A stretch of 64,000 nucleotides of DNA from Clostridiales bacterium. GTDB taxonomy: Bacteria > Bacillota > Clostridia > Lachnospirales > Lachnospiraceae. The translations under genes were made by a program, and so were the position numbers. The stretch is from assembly GCA_018372435.1 (NCBI GenBank), contig JAHAJA010000008.1:1-64000 (forward strand), given 5' to 3'. The notes below the pieces were generated by a model, which saw only the letters and a list, made by a program, of their open reading frames with translations, was not told the DNA's origin and searched no databases. Below, in pieces: positions 15,956-25,722 of this stretch (its first letter is position 1; every line of letters starts with the position of its first letter).

Positions 15956-17988
15956 TACGATGTCACCATCCCTACTGATTGTAATTCAACATTTGTATCA
16001 ATTTCACTATACGAAATTACGATCAAATCTTTAAAGTAATCGGAAGTCAATTTTTTAAAATACATGCGTACGATTGGGGATGTAATAACAATAGGATTTC
16101 TTCCCAAATTCTCAAGCTTTGATACTTCATCCCTAACAGAATTCATAATTCCCTGTGTCTTTTCTGGATCCAAGGTTAAATATGCACCTTGTTCTGTTTG
16201 CTTAACAGCACCCATGATTTCTTGCTCGATTTGTGGATCGAGAGTAACAACACTTGTAGTTTCCCCATTTGGGAAATACTTGTTTGAGATTGCTCGTTTT
16301 AGGCTCTGACGTACATATTCAGTAAGTACATCCGTATCCCTTGTTACAGCTGCATTATCTGCAAGTGTCTCAAAAATAGTAACTAAATCACGAATTGATA
16401 TTCCTTCATGCAATAAATTCTGTAGAACTTTTTGAATTTCACCAACACCAAGTTGTTTTGGAACCAATTCGGATACAAGTGTCTCGTTAGCTTCTTTAAC
16501 ATTGTTGATAAGATTTTGAACATCTTGCCGACTTAATAATTCGCTTAGATTATTCTTAACAACTTCAGTTAAATGTGTTGCAATAATTGAAGGTGGATCT
16601 ACTACTGTATAACCAAGTGACTCTGCTCTCTCTCTTTGGTTTTCTGTAATCCAGATTGCAGGCAGGTGGAAAGAAGGTTCAAAAGTTGGAATTCCAGTGA
16701 TTTCTTCTTCAACATACCCTGGGTTCATAGCCATATAGTGATCAAATAAAATCTCACCATCGCTAACCGGAATACCCTTAATCTTGATAACATATTGATT
16801 AGGGTTTAACTGTATGTTATCACGTAATCGAATGATTGGAACAACACAACCTAGTTCTAAGGCAATTTGTCTACGAATCATAACAACTCGGTCTAACAAG
16901 TCACCACCTTGATTAACATCAGCTAAAGGTATAATACCATAACCAAATTCCAATTCAATTGGATCAACCTGCAACAACGCAGTAACATTCTCTGGCTTAC
17001 GAATCTCATCCGCATTATCTTCTGTAGCTGCTACTTCATCTTCAATATTACTCTCTTCAATCTTAGCATTGATCATTCTACCACATATAATAAATGCTGC
17101 ACCATATGCACAGAATACAATCACATTAAGAGGAGTAGCTATTCCAAGGAATATTAAGGCTCCACCAACTATATATAATACCTTTGGTATTGAAAACAAT
17201 TGACTAACAAGTACTTCTGACAAATCTGCCTCTTTGGAAACCTTAGTTACCAATAGACCTGTTGCTAGAGAAATCAATATTGAAGGTATTTGACTTACAA
17301 GACCATCACCAATAGTAAGAATGGTATACTTTTGAAGTGCATCAGCCATTGGCATACCTTGATTCATTACACCCGTTATTAAACCACCAACAATATTGAT
17401 TGCTGTAATAATTAGACCAGCTGTTGCATCTCCTTTAACGTATTTCGTAGCACCATCCATCGCTCCGAAGAATGCAGATTCCGCTTGTAACTTCTCTCTT
17501 CTTTCTCTTGCCTCTGTATCTGTAATTGCACCCGTATTCAGATCAGCATCAATCGCCATCTGTTTACCAGGCATGGCATCTAGTGTAAATCTTGCTGTTA
17601 CTTCTGCAACTCTTTCAGAACCTTTATTGATAACCATAAACTGTACCAATATTAAGATTATGAACACAATTGCACCAATTACAAGGTCACCGCCACCTAC
17701 GAATTCACCGAAAGTTCTAACTACATTACCTGGATCACCAGTAGAAAGAATTAATTTTGTTGATGATATGTTAAGCGATATACGGAATATTGTAGTAAAT
17801 AACAGTACCGTTGGGAAACTTGACATATCTAATGCTTCCCTAGAAAATAGCGCATTGAATAAGATAATCATTGCTATCGCAATATTAAGCGCTAATAATA
17901 CATCCAATAAAAGAGAAGGTATTGGTACAATCAAAAATACAATAGCTGCCAGGATATATAACCCAAGTACCAAATCTGACTTTTTCAT
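15955..17988 (-). CDS. flhA: Flagellar type III export gate protein FlhA
   Basis: FlhA forms the nonameric export gate of the flagellar type III apparatus. The 677-aa protein has eight predicted helices in the first about 320 residues, including the conserved FHIPEP-type loop ('DAMPGKQMAIDADLNTG'). A cytosolic ring domain follows, which docks chaperone-substrate complexes. The length and motifs are typical. It follows flhB by 17 bases. Confidence 0.98.
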   Translation of the reverse strand: MKKSDLVLGLYILAAIVFLIVPIPSLLLDVLLALNIAIAMIILFNALFSREALDMSSFPTVLLFTTIFRISLNISSTKLILSTGDPGNVVRTFGEFVGGGDLVIGAIVFIILILVQFMVINKGSERVAEVTARFTLDAMPGKQMAIDADLNTGAITDTEARERREKLQAESAFFGAMDGATKYVKGDATAGLIITAINIVGGLITGVMNQGMPMADALQKYTILTIGDGLVSQIPSILISLATGLLVTKVSKEADLSEVLVSQLFSIPKVLYIVGGALIFLGIATPLNVIVFCAYGAAFIICGRMINAKIEESNIEDEVAATEDNADEIRKPENVTALLQVDPIELEFGYGIIPLADVNQGGDLLDRVVMIRRQIALELGCVVPIIRLRDNIQLNPNQYVIKIKGIPVSDGEILFDHYMAMNPGYVEEEITGIPTFEPSFHLPAIWITENQRERAESLGYTVVDPPSIIATHLTEVVKNNLSELLSRQDVQNLINNVKEANETLVSELVPKQLGVGEIQKVLQNLLHEGISIRDLVTIFETLADNAAVTRDTDVLTEYVRQSLKRAISNKYFPNGETTSVVTLDPQIEQEIMGAVKQTEQGAYLTLDPEKTQGIMNSVRDEVSKLENLGRNPIVITSPIVRMYFKKLTSDYFKDLIVISYSEIDTNVELQSVGMVTS

Positions 17989-18005
17989 TCACCTTACCTC
18001 CTAAA

Positions 18006-19157
18006 CTAAATTTTATTTTTTATTCTATATACATAAGCTAATATCTCAGCTACCATTTGATATAGCTCCTGAGGTATCTCTTGATCGATTTCAACATTAA
18101 AATATAACATTCTTGCAAGTGGTTTATTCTCAACAATTTCAACTTTGTTTTCTTTTGCTATATCTTTTATCTTTTGAGCCATAAAATCCGCACCCTTAGC
18201 CACTACTACAGGGGCAGAGCCCGACTCCCTATCATACTGCAATGCCACAGCAAAATGTGTTGGGTTAGTAATGACAACATCTGCATTAGGAATCGCATTC
18301 ATCATTCTACGCCTTGATGCCTCTAACATCTTCGATTTGATCTTACCTTTGATATGAGGATCACCTTCGGCATTTTTCCATTCATCTTTAACTTCCTTCT
18401 TAGACATCTTCATATCTTTCTTGAATTTCATTCTTTGATAAAACAAATCAGCGAATCCAATGACTAAGAACACTGAACTAATCTGCATCCCCAGTGAAAT
18501 CACCATACTTCCAATAACTCCAATCGCTTGGAATAAAGAAAAATCATATAAACTGAGAATTAAACCCCACTGATCTTTTAAAGTATCATAAACAAGGACT
18601 CCGATTAATATTATCTTAAGTAATGAAAATAATAATTGTACTAATTTCTCTTTAGAAAACATCTTTTTAAATCCCTTTATAGGATCTAGCTTACTTAATT
18701 TGGGTTTCAAGGGCTTAGTTGTAACTTTCCATTTTATCTGGACTTTATCAACTAAAAATCCCACAACTACACCAACCAAGAATATTGGCAGTGCAATTAA
18801 AATAATCGTTTTTATTGAATATCCAAGTAAAGACATTATGATATTCATCGACATATCATCTTCAACAACAAGTGTAATACTTCCGTATATCTTCTCATAA
18901 ACATCAATGAATTGATTTCCGATAGAGCCAATATAAATCTTTAGAACAAGAAATAACGCAAAAAGCATGACTGCTGTATTTAATTCGGTACTTTTTGCAA
19001 CTTGACCTTCTTCTCTCGCCTCCTTAAGTTTCTTAGGCGTAGCATCTTCAGTCTTTTCTCCGCCCTCATCATTTGCAAATAACTGCAAATTATATCGTAA
19101 GAGTGTCGTATGCTTGTATATTAAGTTCTGATTGAAATCATCCTTTTGTAAACTCAA
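18006..19157 (-). CDS. flhB: Flagellar export substrate-specificity switch protein FlhB
   Basis: FlhB controls the change from rod/hook to filament export through self-cleavage at NPTH. Here 'VITNPTHFAVALQY' is intact near residue 297. Four membrane helices (about 50-230) and the cytosolic tail are present. The 383-aa product has an N-terminal extension before the canonical 'GEKTEDATPKKLKEAREEGQV'; no ATG exists in that extension. The start is a TTG at 19157 with GAGGT upstream. Confidence 0.97.
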   Translation of the reverse strand: MSLQKDDFNQNLIYKHTTLLRYNLQLFANDEGGEKTEDATPKKLKEAREEGQVAKSTELNTAVMLFALFLVLKIYIGSIGNQFIDVYEKIYGSITLVVEDDMSMNIIMSLLGYSIKTIILIALPIFLVGVVVGFLVDKVQIKWKVTTKPLKPKLSKLDPIKGFKKMFSKEKLVQLLFSLLKIILIGVLVYDTLKDQWGLILSLYDFSLFQAIGVIGSMVISLGMQISSVFLVIGFADLFYQRMKFKKDMKMSKKEVKDEWKNAEGDPHIKGKIKSKMLEASRRRMMNAIPNADVVITNPTHFAVALQYDRESGSAPVVVAKGADFMAQKIKDIAKENKVEIVENKPLARMLYFNVEIDQEIPQELYQMVAEILAYVYRIKNKI

Positions 19158-19174
19158 CTTCTCGTTACCTCAAA

Positions 19175-19951
19175 TCATTCTATAAGATTCTTAACTACCA
19201 TTTGAATCATGTACTTCATCTCCGAAAAGATAAAATCTGCAACTTGTGGCATAAGGCCAATTACAAAGAACAAAACAAAAAGTCCAACAAAAACTTTAAG
19301 TTGCATACCAATAACAAACATATTCATCTGAGGCGCTACTTTTGCTAGAATGCCCAGAACTATATTTACTATTAATAACGACGCAAATACTGGAAGTATA
19401 ATTCGAAAACCAATAATAAAGTAATCTGTGATAAACTTTATAGCACCATCATACAATCCAGAATTAAAAACAGTATGTCCTATTGGTATTAAGTTGAACG
19501 TATCCATAATAGCCTTAATCAGATGCAAATGCATATCACTCAAAAGCATTATTAACATAACAAGATACGTATAAAAATTAGATGTTATCGTTGTCTGCAT
19601 CCTCGATGTAGGATCAAATTGTGTTACCATGGAAAAACCGATCTCCATATCAATCATCTGCCCCGCAAAGGCCAAAACAAAGACACACATATTGGCACTG
19701 AATCCAATTAAAATACCTGTGATTAATTCTTTGGTTACTAAAATGGCATAATCAATTATACCAACATATTCAAGCTGTATACCTTTTACAGAACTAAAGA
19801 TTACAAGTGCCATAAAAGCACTAAGTCCAATCTTAACCTTCCTAGGCACGCTATTTTGACTAAAGAAGGGTGCAGTATATACGAAACCTGAAATTCGAAC
19901 TAATATTAATAAAAATACTTCTATATCTTCTACTGCTAAATCAACATTCAT
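19175..19951 (-). CDS. fliR: Flagellar export protein FliR
   Basis: FliR joins FliP and FliQ in the export pore. The 258-aa product is strongly hydrophobic with about six helices and contains the family's 'MEIGFSMVTQFDP' loop. The position fliQ-fliR-flhB is standard. Confidence 0.97.
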   Translation of the reverse strand: MNVDLAVEDIEVFLLILVRISGFVYTAPFFSQNSVPRKVKIGLSAFMALVIFSSVKGIQLEYVGIIDYAILVTKELITGILIGFSANMCVFVLAFAGQMIDMEIGFSMVTQFDPTSRMQTTITSNFYTYLVMLIMLLSDMHLHLIKAIMDTFNLIPIGHTVFNSGLYDGAIKFITDYFIIGFRIILPVFASLLIVNIVLGILAKVAPQMNMFVIGMQLKVFVGLFVLFFVIGLMPQVADFIFSEMKYMIQMVVKNLIE

Positions 19952-19984
19952 ATTATCCTACCTAGTTATATACAGCATCTTTAA

Positions 19985-20254
19985 TCATTTTATGTAGGTT
20001 CCGAAATTCGAAAACAATTCATAAGTAAAATCAACAATGGTTTTGAATATCCAAGAACCTGTTAACATTATTACTAAAAATATAGCTAATAATTTAGGAA
20101 CAAATGTTAATGTCTGCTCCTGAATCGAGGTAATGGTTTGAAAAATACTTATAACCAAACCAACAATTAATGATACTAATAGCATCGGAGCAGAAGTTTT
20201 TATAATAACTAAAAGTGTCTCTCTCGCTATGTCAATTACTACATCTACATTCAT
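19985..20254 (-). CDS. fliQ: Flagellar export protein FliQ
   Basis: This is a small pore component with two transmembrane helices, 89 aa, exactly the usual size, when started at the ATG at 20254 ('MNVDVVIDIARETL'). GGAGG lies five bases before that ATG. A longer frame starting eight codons upstream would place the ribosome site inside the gene. It lies between fliP and fliR. Confidence 0.97.
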   Translation of the reverse strand: MNVDVVIDIARETLLVIIKTSAPMLLVSLIVGLVISIFQTITSIQEQTLTFVPKLLAIFLVIMLTGSWIFKTIVDFTYELFSNFGTYIK

Positions 20255-20282
20255 ATAAGCCTCCAAACCGAAAAACAATTAA

Positions 20283-21131
20283 CTATCCATAGAAAGTCTT
20301 TACTACGTTTCCAATTATTAAGTTCCAACCATCAGCTAAGATAAATAATAGTATCTTAAACGGCATTGAAATTGTTGTTGGAGGTAACATCATCATACCC
20401 ATAGACATCAGCGTAGAAGCAACTACCATATCGATAACAATAAATGGTATATATAACAGGAATCCAATAATAAATGCAGCTCTCAACTCACTAATCATAA
20501 AAGCAGGTATCAATACAGAATTCGGTATATCATCAAGTTCGTACACCGTTATATTAGCGTCACCTAAGTTGGCAATATCCATAAATAATTTAATATCTTG
20601 AGGGCGATTCTTAACTTGATTAAACATAAATCCACGAATCGGTTCCATACCTTTTTTGAACGCTTCTTCTTGCGTGATTTCACCTTTGGATAAAGGCTTA
20701 ATAGCTTCATTATTAACCTGTGTAAAAACCGGTCCCATTATAAATACCGTTAGAAATAACGCTAATCCGATTAATACTTGATTTGGCGGAGTTGTTTGTG
20801 TCGCAAGTGCTGATCTAACAAAATGTAATACTACAATAATTCTTGTAAACGAAGTTACCATCAATAACAAAGAAGGCGCTATAGAGATTACAGTTAGTAA
20901 TATTACTATTTGTAATGTTGATGCTACACCTGAGCCCTCTCCATTCGTAGAGAGATTAAAATTAAAACCAAATGGTTCATCATTAGATGTAATCGCAACA
21001 TCTGATGAATCTGTCTGACTACTAGCTTTTACAGGAACAGAAAAAACTAGAATGATGGTTGACATTACAAACAAAACAACAAGTGAATTTATAATCATTT
21101 TACTAATTTTATGTTTTATCTTTGCGTTCAT
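20283..21131 (-). CDS. fliP: Flagellar export pore protein FliP
   Basis: FliP is the main export pore subunit. The 282-aa product has an N-terminal signal-type hydrophobic segment (about 12-36) and a short periplasmic spacer. Family motifs follow: 'LLMVTSFTRIIVVLHFVRSALATQ', described here as the first cytosolic-side helix pair, then 'FMMGPV'-like 'FIMGPVF', and the C-terminal 'MGMMMLPP' segment. It is followed by fliQ. Confidence 0.97.
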   Translation of the reverse strand: MNAKIKHKISKMIINSLVVLFVMSTIILVFSVPVKASSQTDSSDVAITSNDEPFGFNFNLSTNGEGSGVASTLQIVILLTVISIAPSLLLMVTSFTRIIVVLHFVRSALATQTTPPNQVLIGLALFLTVFIMGPVFTQVNNEAIKPLSKGEITQEEAFKKGMEPIRGFMFNQVKNRPQDIKLFMDIANLGDANITVYELDDIPNSVLIPAFMISELRAAFIIGFLLYIPFIVIDMVVASTLMSMGMMMLPPTTISMPFKILLFILADGWNLIIGNVVKTFYG

Positions 21132-21142
21132 ACTTTTAACCT

Positions 21143-21562
21143 CTACACATCATTCTCATCTTTTTCATTATCTTTGCAATCCTTAGATTTTACATTTGTT
21201 CCTAATTTAATCTTTGATAGCACTTCTTTAAAAGAAGGTGTATCCATAACACCTTCAAAGCTTTTCAATTGATCTCCATCAATTTCAGTTAAGTAATCAA
21301 CATGATCCTTAGATACTGCAATTACAATATATTTATTTGCTATTTTTATTATCTGAAGATATTTTGTTTGACTTAATCTTAGCGTTTCTATAATTGTAAT
21401 GTTATGGTTTTTTGTGGTCATTCCTGCGCCAGTTTTACCTATCCACTTTGAAGTGTAATAAGCTAGTACCAATATCAATACAAATACAAGTAATAATCCA
21501 AACAGTTCTGCAATATTACGTATCGTAGAACTGCCTTGGAATAAATAATTTTTAGTAATCAT
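21143..21562 (-). CDS. fliO: Flagellar assembly protein FliO (FliZ)
   Basis: FliO chaperones FliP during assembly of the export pore. The 139-aa protein has one transmembrane helix (about 17-38, 'LFGLLLVFVLILVLAYYTS'). A small cytosolic beta domain follows ('IIETLRLSQTKYLQIIKI', 'YIVIAVSKDHV') with a polar tail. It is short compared with Bacillus FliZ. The assignment rests on the domain and on its place between cheY and fliP. Confidence 0.9.
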   Translation of the reverse strand: MITKNYLFQGSSTIRNIAELFGLLLVFVLILVLAYYTSKWIGKTGAGMTTKNHNITIIETLRLSQTKYLQIIKIANKYIVIAVSKDHVDYLTEIDGDQLKSFEGVMDTPSFKEVLSKIKLGTNVKSKDCKDNEKDENDV

Positions 21563-21566
21563 CTTA

Positions 21567-21929
21567 TTAGCCTATCGCTTTTTTAACAGCTTCTAAAACT
21601 CTATCGGCTTGGAAAGGCTTAACAATAAAATCTTTTGCTCCAGTTTGGATTGATTCGATTACCATTGCTTGTTGTCCCATTGCCGAACACATAATTACAT
21701 TAGATGCTGGATCCATTGCCTTAATTTTTTTAAGTGCTTGTATTCCATCCATTTCTGGCATAGTAATATCCATCATAACTAAATCTGGTTTTGTCTCATT
21801 ATATTTTTCAACTGCTTTTGCACCATTTTCAGCTTCACCAGCAATTTCATAACCATTCTTTGTTAAGATATCCTTAATCATCATTCTCATAAAAGCTGCG
21901 TCGTCACAAATCAAAATTCTCTTCGCCAT
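21567..21929 (-). CDS. cheY: Chemotaxis response regulator CheY
   Basis: This is a single receiver domain of 120 aa with acidic residues D9-D10, phospho-acceptor D54 ('MMDITMPEMDG'), the switch Ser/Thr region 'MCSAMGQ' and the lysine in 'IVKPFQ'. CheY-P binds the flagellar switch to set motor bias and is dephosphorylated by CheC and FliY. It sits next to fliY as in Bacillus. Confidence 0.97.
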   Translation of the reverse strand: MAKRILICDDAAFMRMMIKDILTKNGYEIAGEAENGAKAVEKYNETKPDLVMMDITMPEMDGIQALKKIKAMDPASNVIMCSAMGQQAMVIESIQTGAKDFIVKPFQADRVLEAVKKAIG

Positions 21930-21957
21930 TTTTACCTCTCCTATCTATACTTCTCTT

Positions 21958-23163
21958 CTATTTAACAATCTCTGTCACTCTAATACCAAAGCACTCTTCG
22001 ATTACTACAACTTCACCCTTAGCAACAAACTTACCATTAACTAAGACATCAATTGGCTCTCCAGCAAGCTTGTTTAATTCTATAATTGTTCCTGGTGTGA
22101 AGTCTAAAATTTCTTTAATTGACTTGTTTGTTCTACCTAGTTCTACTGTAACTTCAAGTGGAACATCCATAATCAAATCAATATTCTCTTGCCCTGGTAA
22201 CTGAGCCGCAATATTATTAAATGCTTGAAATTGAGCTGGTTGAACATTTACATCTTGCATTGGCATCATTTGCCCCATTGCAGGTTGCGTGTAAGGCATC
22301 TGACCTTGATACATAGGAATCGTTCCATAACCAGGCATTGGTTGACCCATCATCGGTTGACCCATCATTGGTTGACCTCCCGTCATTGGTTGTACAGGAA
22401 TAGTTTGTTGATTTAATTGTTGTTCCTGTTGTACTGGTTGACCAACTGAACTAGCCTGTTGTTCTTCAGAATTTGATCCTGATTCCGAGAATTTCCTATA
22501 TAAATCTCTCGCGAAATCAAAAGGATATAATTGCATAATTTGACTATCAACCAAATCCCCTATCTCCATTTTAAATGCAACCTTAACAAAAGGTTGTTTT
22601 AAGAAATCTGATATCTCTGCCTCATTAATAGTACTGTTTAAATCAACAAGACTAGCAATTGGAGGACTAATATCTACTTTCTTTTCAAGCATGGAGGACA
22701 ATGAAGTAGCTGCAGAACCCATCATCTGGTTCATAGCTTCACCAATAGCACTAAGATGAAGTTCTGATAATTCACCATCTACATTAATGCCTTCTCCTCC
22801 CATCATTAAATCTGTAATTATCTTCACATCTGACTCTTTAAGAATCAAGATATTATTACCATCTAAACCTTCTTTATAAGAAATCTGAATAAACACACAT
22901 GGTTTTCCAAATTCTTGTGACAGATTATCCCATGTAGAATAAGAAACAACAGGTGTTGTAATCACTACTTTATTGTTTACTAATGTAGACAAAGTTGTAG
23001 CTGCCGTCCCCATGCTTATATTAGATATCTCACCTACTGCATCTTTCTCATCTGCTGTTAAAGAATCTGATGAGCTAGAAGCCGTACCATTAGCAGAAGA
23101 ATCCATGTTATCAATACTACCTAATAACGCATTGATTTCTTCTTGCGATAACATACCGTCCAT
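21958..23163 (-). CDS. fliY: Flagellar switch protein FliY (FliN with CheY-P phosphatase domain)
   Basis: The 401-aa protein combines an N-terminal switch peptide ('LSQEEINALL'), a CheC-like phosphatase domain with two E-x-x-N motifs ('GEISNISMG' near 43-51 and 'GEAMNQMMG') and a C-terminal SpoA/FliN domain ('LEVTVELGRTNKSIKEILDF'). Between them is a low-complexity linker of repeated M-G-Q-P units (about 240-290). It forms the C-ring with FliM and FliG and removes phosphate from CheY-P there. Confidence 0.97.
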   Translation of the reverse strand: MDGMLSQEEINALLGSIDNMDSSANGTASSSSDSLTADEKDAVGEISNISMGTAATTLSTLVNNKVVITTPVVSYSTWDNLSQEFGKPCVFIQISYKEGLDGNNILILKESDVKIITDLMMGGEGINVDGELSELHLSAIGEAMNQMMGSAATSLSSMLEKKVDISPPIASLVDLNSTINEAEISDFLKQPFVKVAFKMEIGDLVDSQIMQLYPFDFARDLYRKFSESGSNSEEQQASSVGQPVQQEQQLNQQTIPVQPMTGGQPMMGQPMMGQPMPGYGTIPMYQGQMPYTQPAMGQMMPMQDVNVQPAQFQAFNNIAAQLPGQENIDLIMDVPLEVTVELGRTNKSIKEILDFTPGTIIELNKLAGEPIDVLVNGKFVAKGEVVVIEECFGIRVTEIVK

Positions 23164-23167
23164 ATTC

Positions 23168-24145
23168 TTACTCCTCTCTAATAATTGATGTTAATCTTAC
23201 AGCATATGTATCCGAAGATGCTCCCGGAAGTGCAGTAAATTTTTTAATGTTTCCAACGAAAATATCTAGTTCATCATCGACCTTTGTATTCAGTCGAATA
23301 ATATCACCTTTTTGAATGTTAAGGAAATCATTTACCGATATCATACTGTTACCAAGAACGGCTTTGATTGGAATCTTAGCTTTCTCGATGGCTATCTCGA
23401 TGATATCCTGATAAGTTTCATCATCCTTAACTTGCATAGTTGAATACCAATACTTTGTATTCAACTTATCAATAACTGGTTCTAAACAGTTATATGGTAA
23501 GCACACATTCATTAACCCTTCTACATTACCAATACGGATATTCATAGTAACAATTGAGGTCATTTCGCTAGGTTGAATAATCTGAGCAAACTGAGAATTT
23601 GTTTCAATTCTTTCTAGTCTTGGTTCAATGTTAATAACATTTTGCCAAGGTTCTATTAATAAATTTGTACATATATTAAAAATTCTCTCAATTATTATTA
23701 ACTCAATCTCTGAGAAATCTCTCGATTTTTCGAGCGGCAGTCCATTACCACCAAGCATACGATCTACAATTGCATAACCTAAATTAGCCGCAAGCTCAAT
23801 AACAACGTTTCCTTCTAATGGAGCAAAATTAATAATACCAAGCAACACTGGATTAGATAATGCATTCGAAAACTCTGAATAAGCAGCTGCCTCTGAATTC
23901 ATTACTTCAACCTGAACATTCTTACGAAGATATGCAGGTAAATTCGTAGACAGTAACCTACCATAATGTTCAAATATGATCTCTAACGTTCTTAGATGTT
24001 CCTTCGAGAATTTTGATGGCCGTGCAAAATCATAATTTTTAATTTGCTTCTCGCCTGTGTCTTTAATCTCATCAGCATCTAATTCACCACTACTAAGTGC
24101 AGCAAGCAAATTGTCTATCTCATTTTGCGATAAGACGTCACCCAT
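23168..24145 (-). CDS. fliM: Flagellar motor switch protein FliM
   Basis: The 325-aa C-ring protein starts with the CheY-P-binding peptide ('LSQNEIDNLLAAL'). It then has the CheC-like middle domain, lacking phosphatase residues, and a C-terminal SpoA-like domain. The start ATG has a good AGGTGAG ribosome site. A 207-bp non-coding gap before it carries a palindrome and a promoter candidate, unusual inside this dense operon. Confidence 0.97.
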   Translation of the reverse strand: MGDVLSQNEIDNLLAALSSGELDADEIKDTGEKQIKNYDFARPSKFSKEHLRTLEIIFEHYGRLLSTNLPAYLRKNVQVEVMNSEAAAYSEFSNALSNPVLLGIINFAPLEGNVVIELAANLGYAIVDRMLGGNGLPLEKSRDFSEIELIIIERIFNICTNLLIEPWQNVINIEPRLERIETNSQFAQIIQPSEMTSIVTMNIRIGNVEGLMNVCLPYNCLEPVIDKLNTKYWYSTMQVKDDETYQDIIEIAIEKAKIPIKAVLGNSMISVNDFLNIQKGDIIRLNTKVDDELDIFVGNIKKFTALPGASSDTYAVRLTSIIREE

Positions 24146-24179
24146 TATCTCTCACCTCCCAGGTGATATTTTATATTAT

Positions 24180-24203
24180 TTCAAATTCCGCAAACAAAAT
24201 CAA
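24180..24203 (-). promoter_or_regulatory. Candidate promoter before fliM
   Basis: The minus strand reads TTGATT (24203-24198), 17 bases, AATAAT (24180-24175 region). The -35 is good and the -10 weak. The candidate lies directly downstream of the palindrome at 24206-24230, about 35-60 bases before fliM. Confidence 0.3.
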
Positions 24204-24205
24204 TA

Positions 24206-24230
24206 GAAAATGATGATTATCATAATTTTC
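24206..24230. promoter_or_regulatory. Near-perfect 25-bp palindrome before fliM
   Basis: The 12-base half-sites GAAAATGATGAT and ATCATAATTTTC are complementary except at one position, around a central T. The size and A/T richness fit a dimeric repressor site. The core resembles Fur-family boxes (about 11 of 14 positions of a 7-1-7 consensus), but that match is loose. It is not followed by a T tract on either strand. Confidence 0.55.
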
Positions 24231-24352
24231 TACATTCTTTTACATAAATAATCATAAAAATTAATTATAATTAATAATATCACATTTTTCATTTAATATA
24301 AAGCAATAAATTAGGATTCTTTCTGATACAAATGTATCATTTTTATAACATA

Positions 24353-24868
24353 TTATTGGTATATTAAACTACCAAAAACTATATCTTGTACTACTTTATC
24401 ACCATATTTATCATTTAACATCTGAATAATGTTTGCTTTAATAGTATCTTCATTGGCTTTTGCCTCATCAATTGTATAACTAGTAAACCCTTGTCTTATA
24501 CTATCATAGATACCTGCTTTGGATTCATCTATATTCTTTTTAACCTTTTCATAATCAGAAACACCATTATATAAAGTTAAAGAAATTTTTGAAACAACAG
24601 CGTATCTCTCTTTTGAAGAATCTGTATCTTTCTTTAAATTAATAATTATCTCTTCCTCTAATGCATAATTCACTAAGTCATCTGATGTAATTATCTTTTC
24701 GTTTCCATTTTGCGCTTCTAAATCTAGATTAATGATTTCTGATACTTGATTAATTAAATTATTAGTTTTACTTACATTAGGTACTACTGAGAATACAATT
24801 ACAGCAGACAGAACCAAATTAACAATTGATAATGCTAAAATAACGATGGTTAAAATATTTCTTTTCAT
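24353..24868 (-). CDS. fliL: Flagellar basal-body-associated protein FliL
   Basis: FliL surrounds the stator and stabilises its open state. The 171-aa product has an N-terminal transmembrane helix (about 5-30) and a periplasmic domain ending in 'IIQMLNDKYGDKVVQDIVFGSLIYQ'-type sequence typical of FliL C-termini, described from residues 146-171. It sits between motB and fliM, its usual place. No clear terminator follows, only a weak TGATAC/GTATCA hairpin near 24328-24343. Confidence 0.93.
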   Translation of the reverse strand: MKRNILTIVILALSIVNLVLSAVIVFSVVPNVSKTNNLINQVSEIINLDLEAQNGNEKIITSDDLVNYALEEEIIINLKKDTDSSKERYAVVSKISLTLYNGVSDYEKVKKNIDESKAGIYDSIRQGFTSYTIDEAKANEDTIKANIIQMLNDKYGDKVVQDIVFGSLIYQ

Positions 24869-24912
24869 AAGTTGTCACTCCCTATTTTTTTGTATAGTAC
24901 TGAGTTAATACG

Positions 24913-25722
24913 CTATTTGCTCAGTTCATTGTAGATCTTTATCTCGACACGTCTGTTCTTTGCTCGACCTTCTGGTGTATCATTCGATGCAATTGGATCA
25001 AATTCGCTTCGCCCTGAAGCTTCTAGTGTAGAAGGATCCAAACCTTTCTTGTCTGTCAGATAATTCCATACTGATATTGCTCTAGCTGCTGATAGATCCA
25101 TATTATCAGCAAATTTAATATTAGCGGTTATTGGTGCATTATCCGTGTGACCTTCAATTTTAATCAAACAATCACTATATTCGTCCAATATATCTCCGAC
25201 TTTATTAAGTATAGGCAATGCTTCTTGTTTAATCTCTGCTACGCCCGAATCAAAGAGAACGGAACCGCCAATGGACAACTTAATATACTGATTATGACCA
25301 TCAATCTTAACATCAACTTTTTGATCAATCTTATATTTTTCAGTCAATTCTGTAATCTCATCAAACATTTCTTCAGACAATTCTTTTCTTTGCTCTTCAA
25401 GATACTTCATAGGGTCAGTCTCATCTGAATCTACTTCTTCTTCTGCTTCATAACCCATCTCAGAAACATAACTATCTAATTTATTCAGCTGGCTAACACC
25501 ACTTGATATTAATTGTCCTTCACCAATTGCCGAACCTCCACCACTGAAGATACTAAAAGAACTATTAAGGGAAGCTAATAATTGATCGTATTTATCTTCA
25601 TCAACCGAAGACATTGAGAAAAGTAAAACGAAGAAACAAAGCAATAGATTCATCAAATCACTAAACGTATTCATCCAAGCAGGAGAACCCTTTGGTGGAT
25701 CATCTTGCCTCTTTCTAGCCAT
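24913..25722 (-). CDS. motB: Flagellar stator protein MotB
   Basis: The 269-aa stator subunit has one N-terminal transmembrane helix with the proton- or sodium-binding aspartate in 'WMNTFSDLMNLLLCFFVLLF'. A plug/linker and an OmpA-type peptidoglycan-binding domain follow ('IEGHTDNAPI', 'LSAARAISVW', 'RRVEIKI'). Its start overlaps the motA stop by 8 bases. Ion specificity cannot be settled by eye. Confidence 0.96.
   Translation of the reverse strand: MARKRQDDPPKGSPAWMNTFSDLMNLLLCFFVLLFSMSSVDEDKYDQLLASLNSSFSIFSGGGSAIGEGQLISSGVSQLNKLDSYVSEMGYEAEEEVDSDETDPMKYLEEQRKELSEEMFDEITELTEKYKIDQKVDVKIDGHNQYIKLSIGGSVLFDSGVAEIKQEALPILNKVGDILDEYSDCLIKIEGHTDNAPITANIKFADNMDLSAARAISVWNYLTDKKGLDPSTLEASGRSEFDPIASNDTPEGRAKNRRVEIKIYNELSK

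Noticed and set aside
22225..22416. Repeat tract encoding the FliY M-G-Q-P linker as a mobile or regulatory repeat
   Set aside because: It is an in-frame low-complexity protein linker, common in FliY; the plus-strand frame over it is a shadow.
24206..24230. Calling the fliM palindrome a Fur box
   Set aside because: It has only a loose match to Fur-family consensus and no iron-related gene nearby, so it is kept as an unassigned operator.
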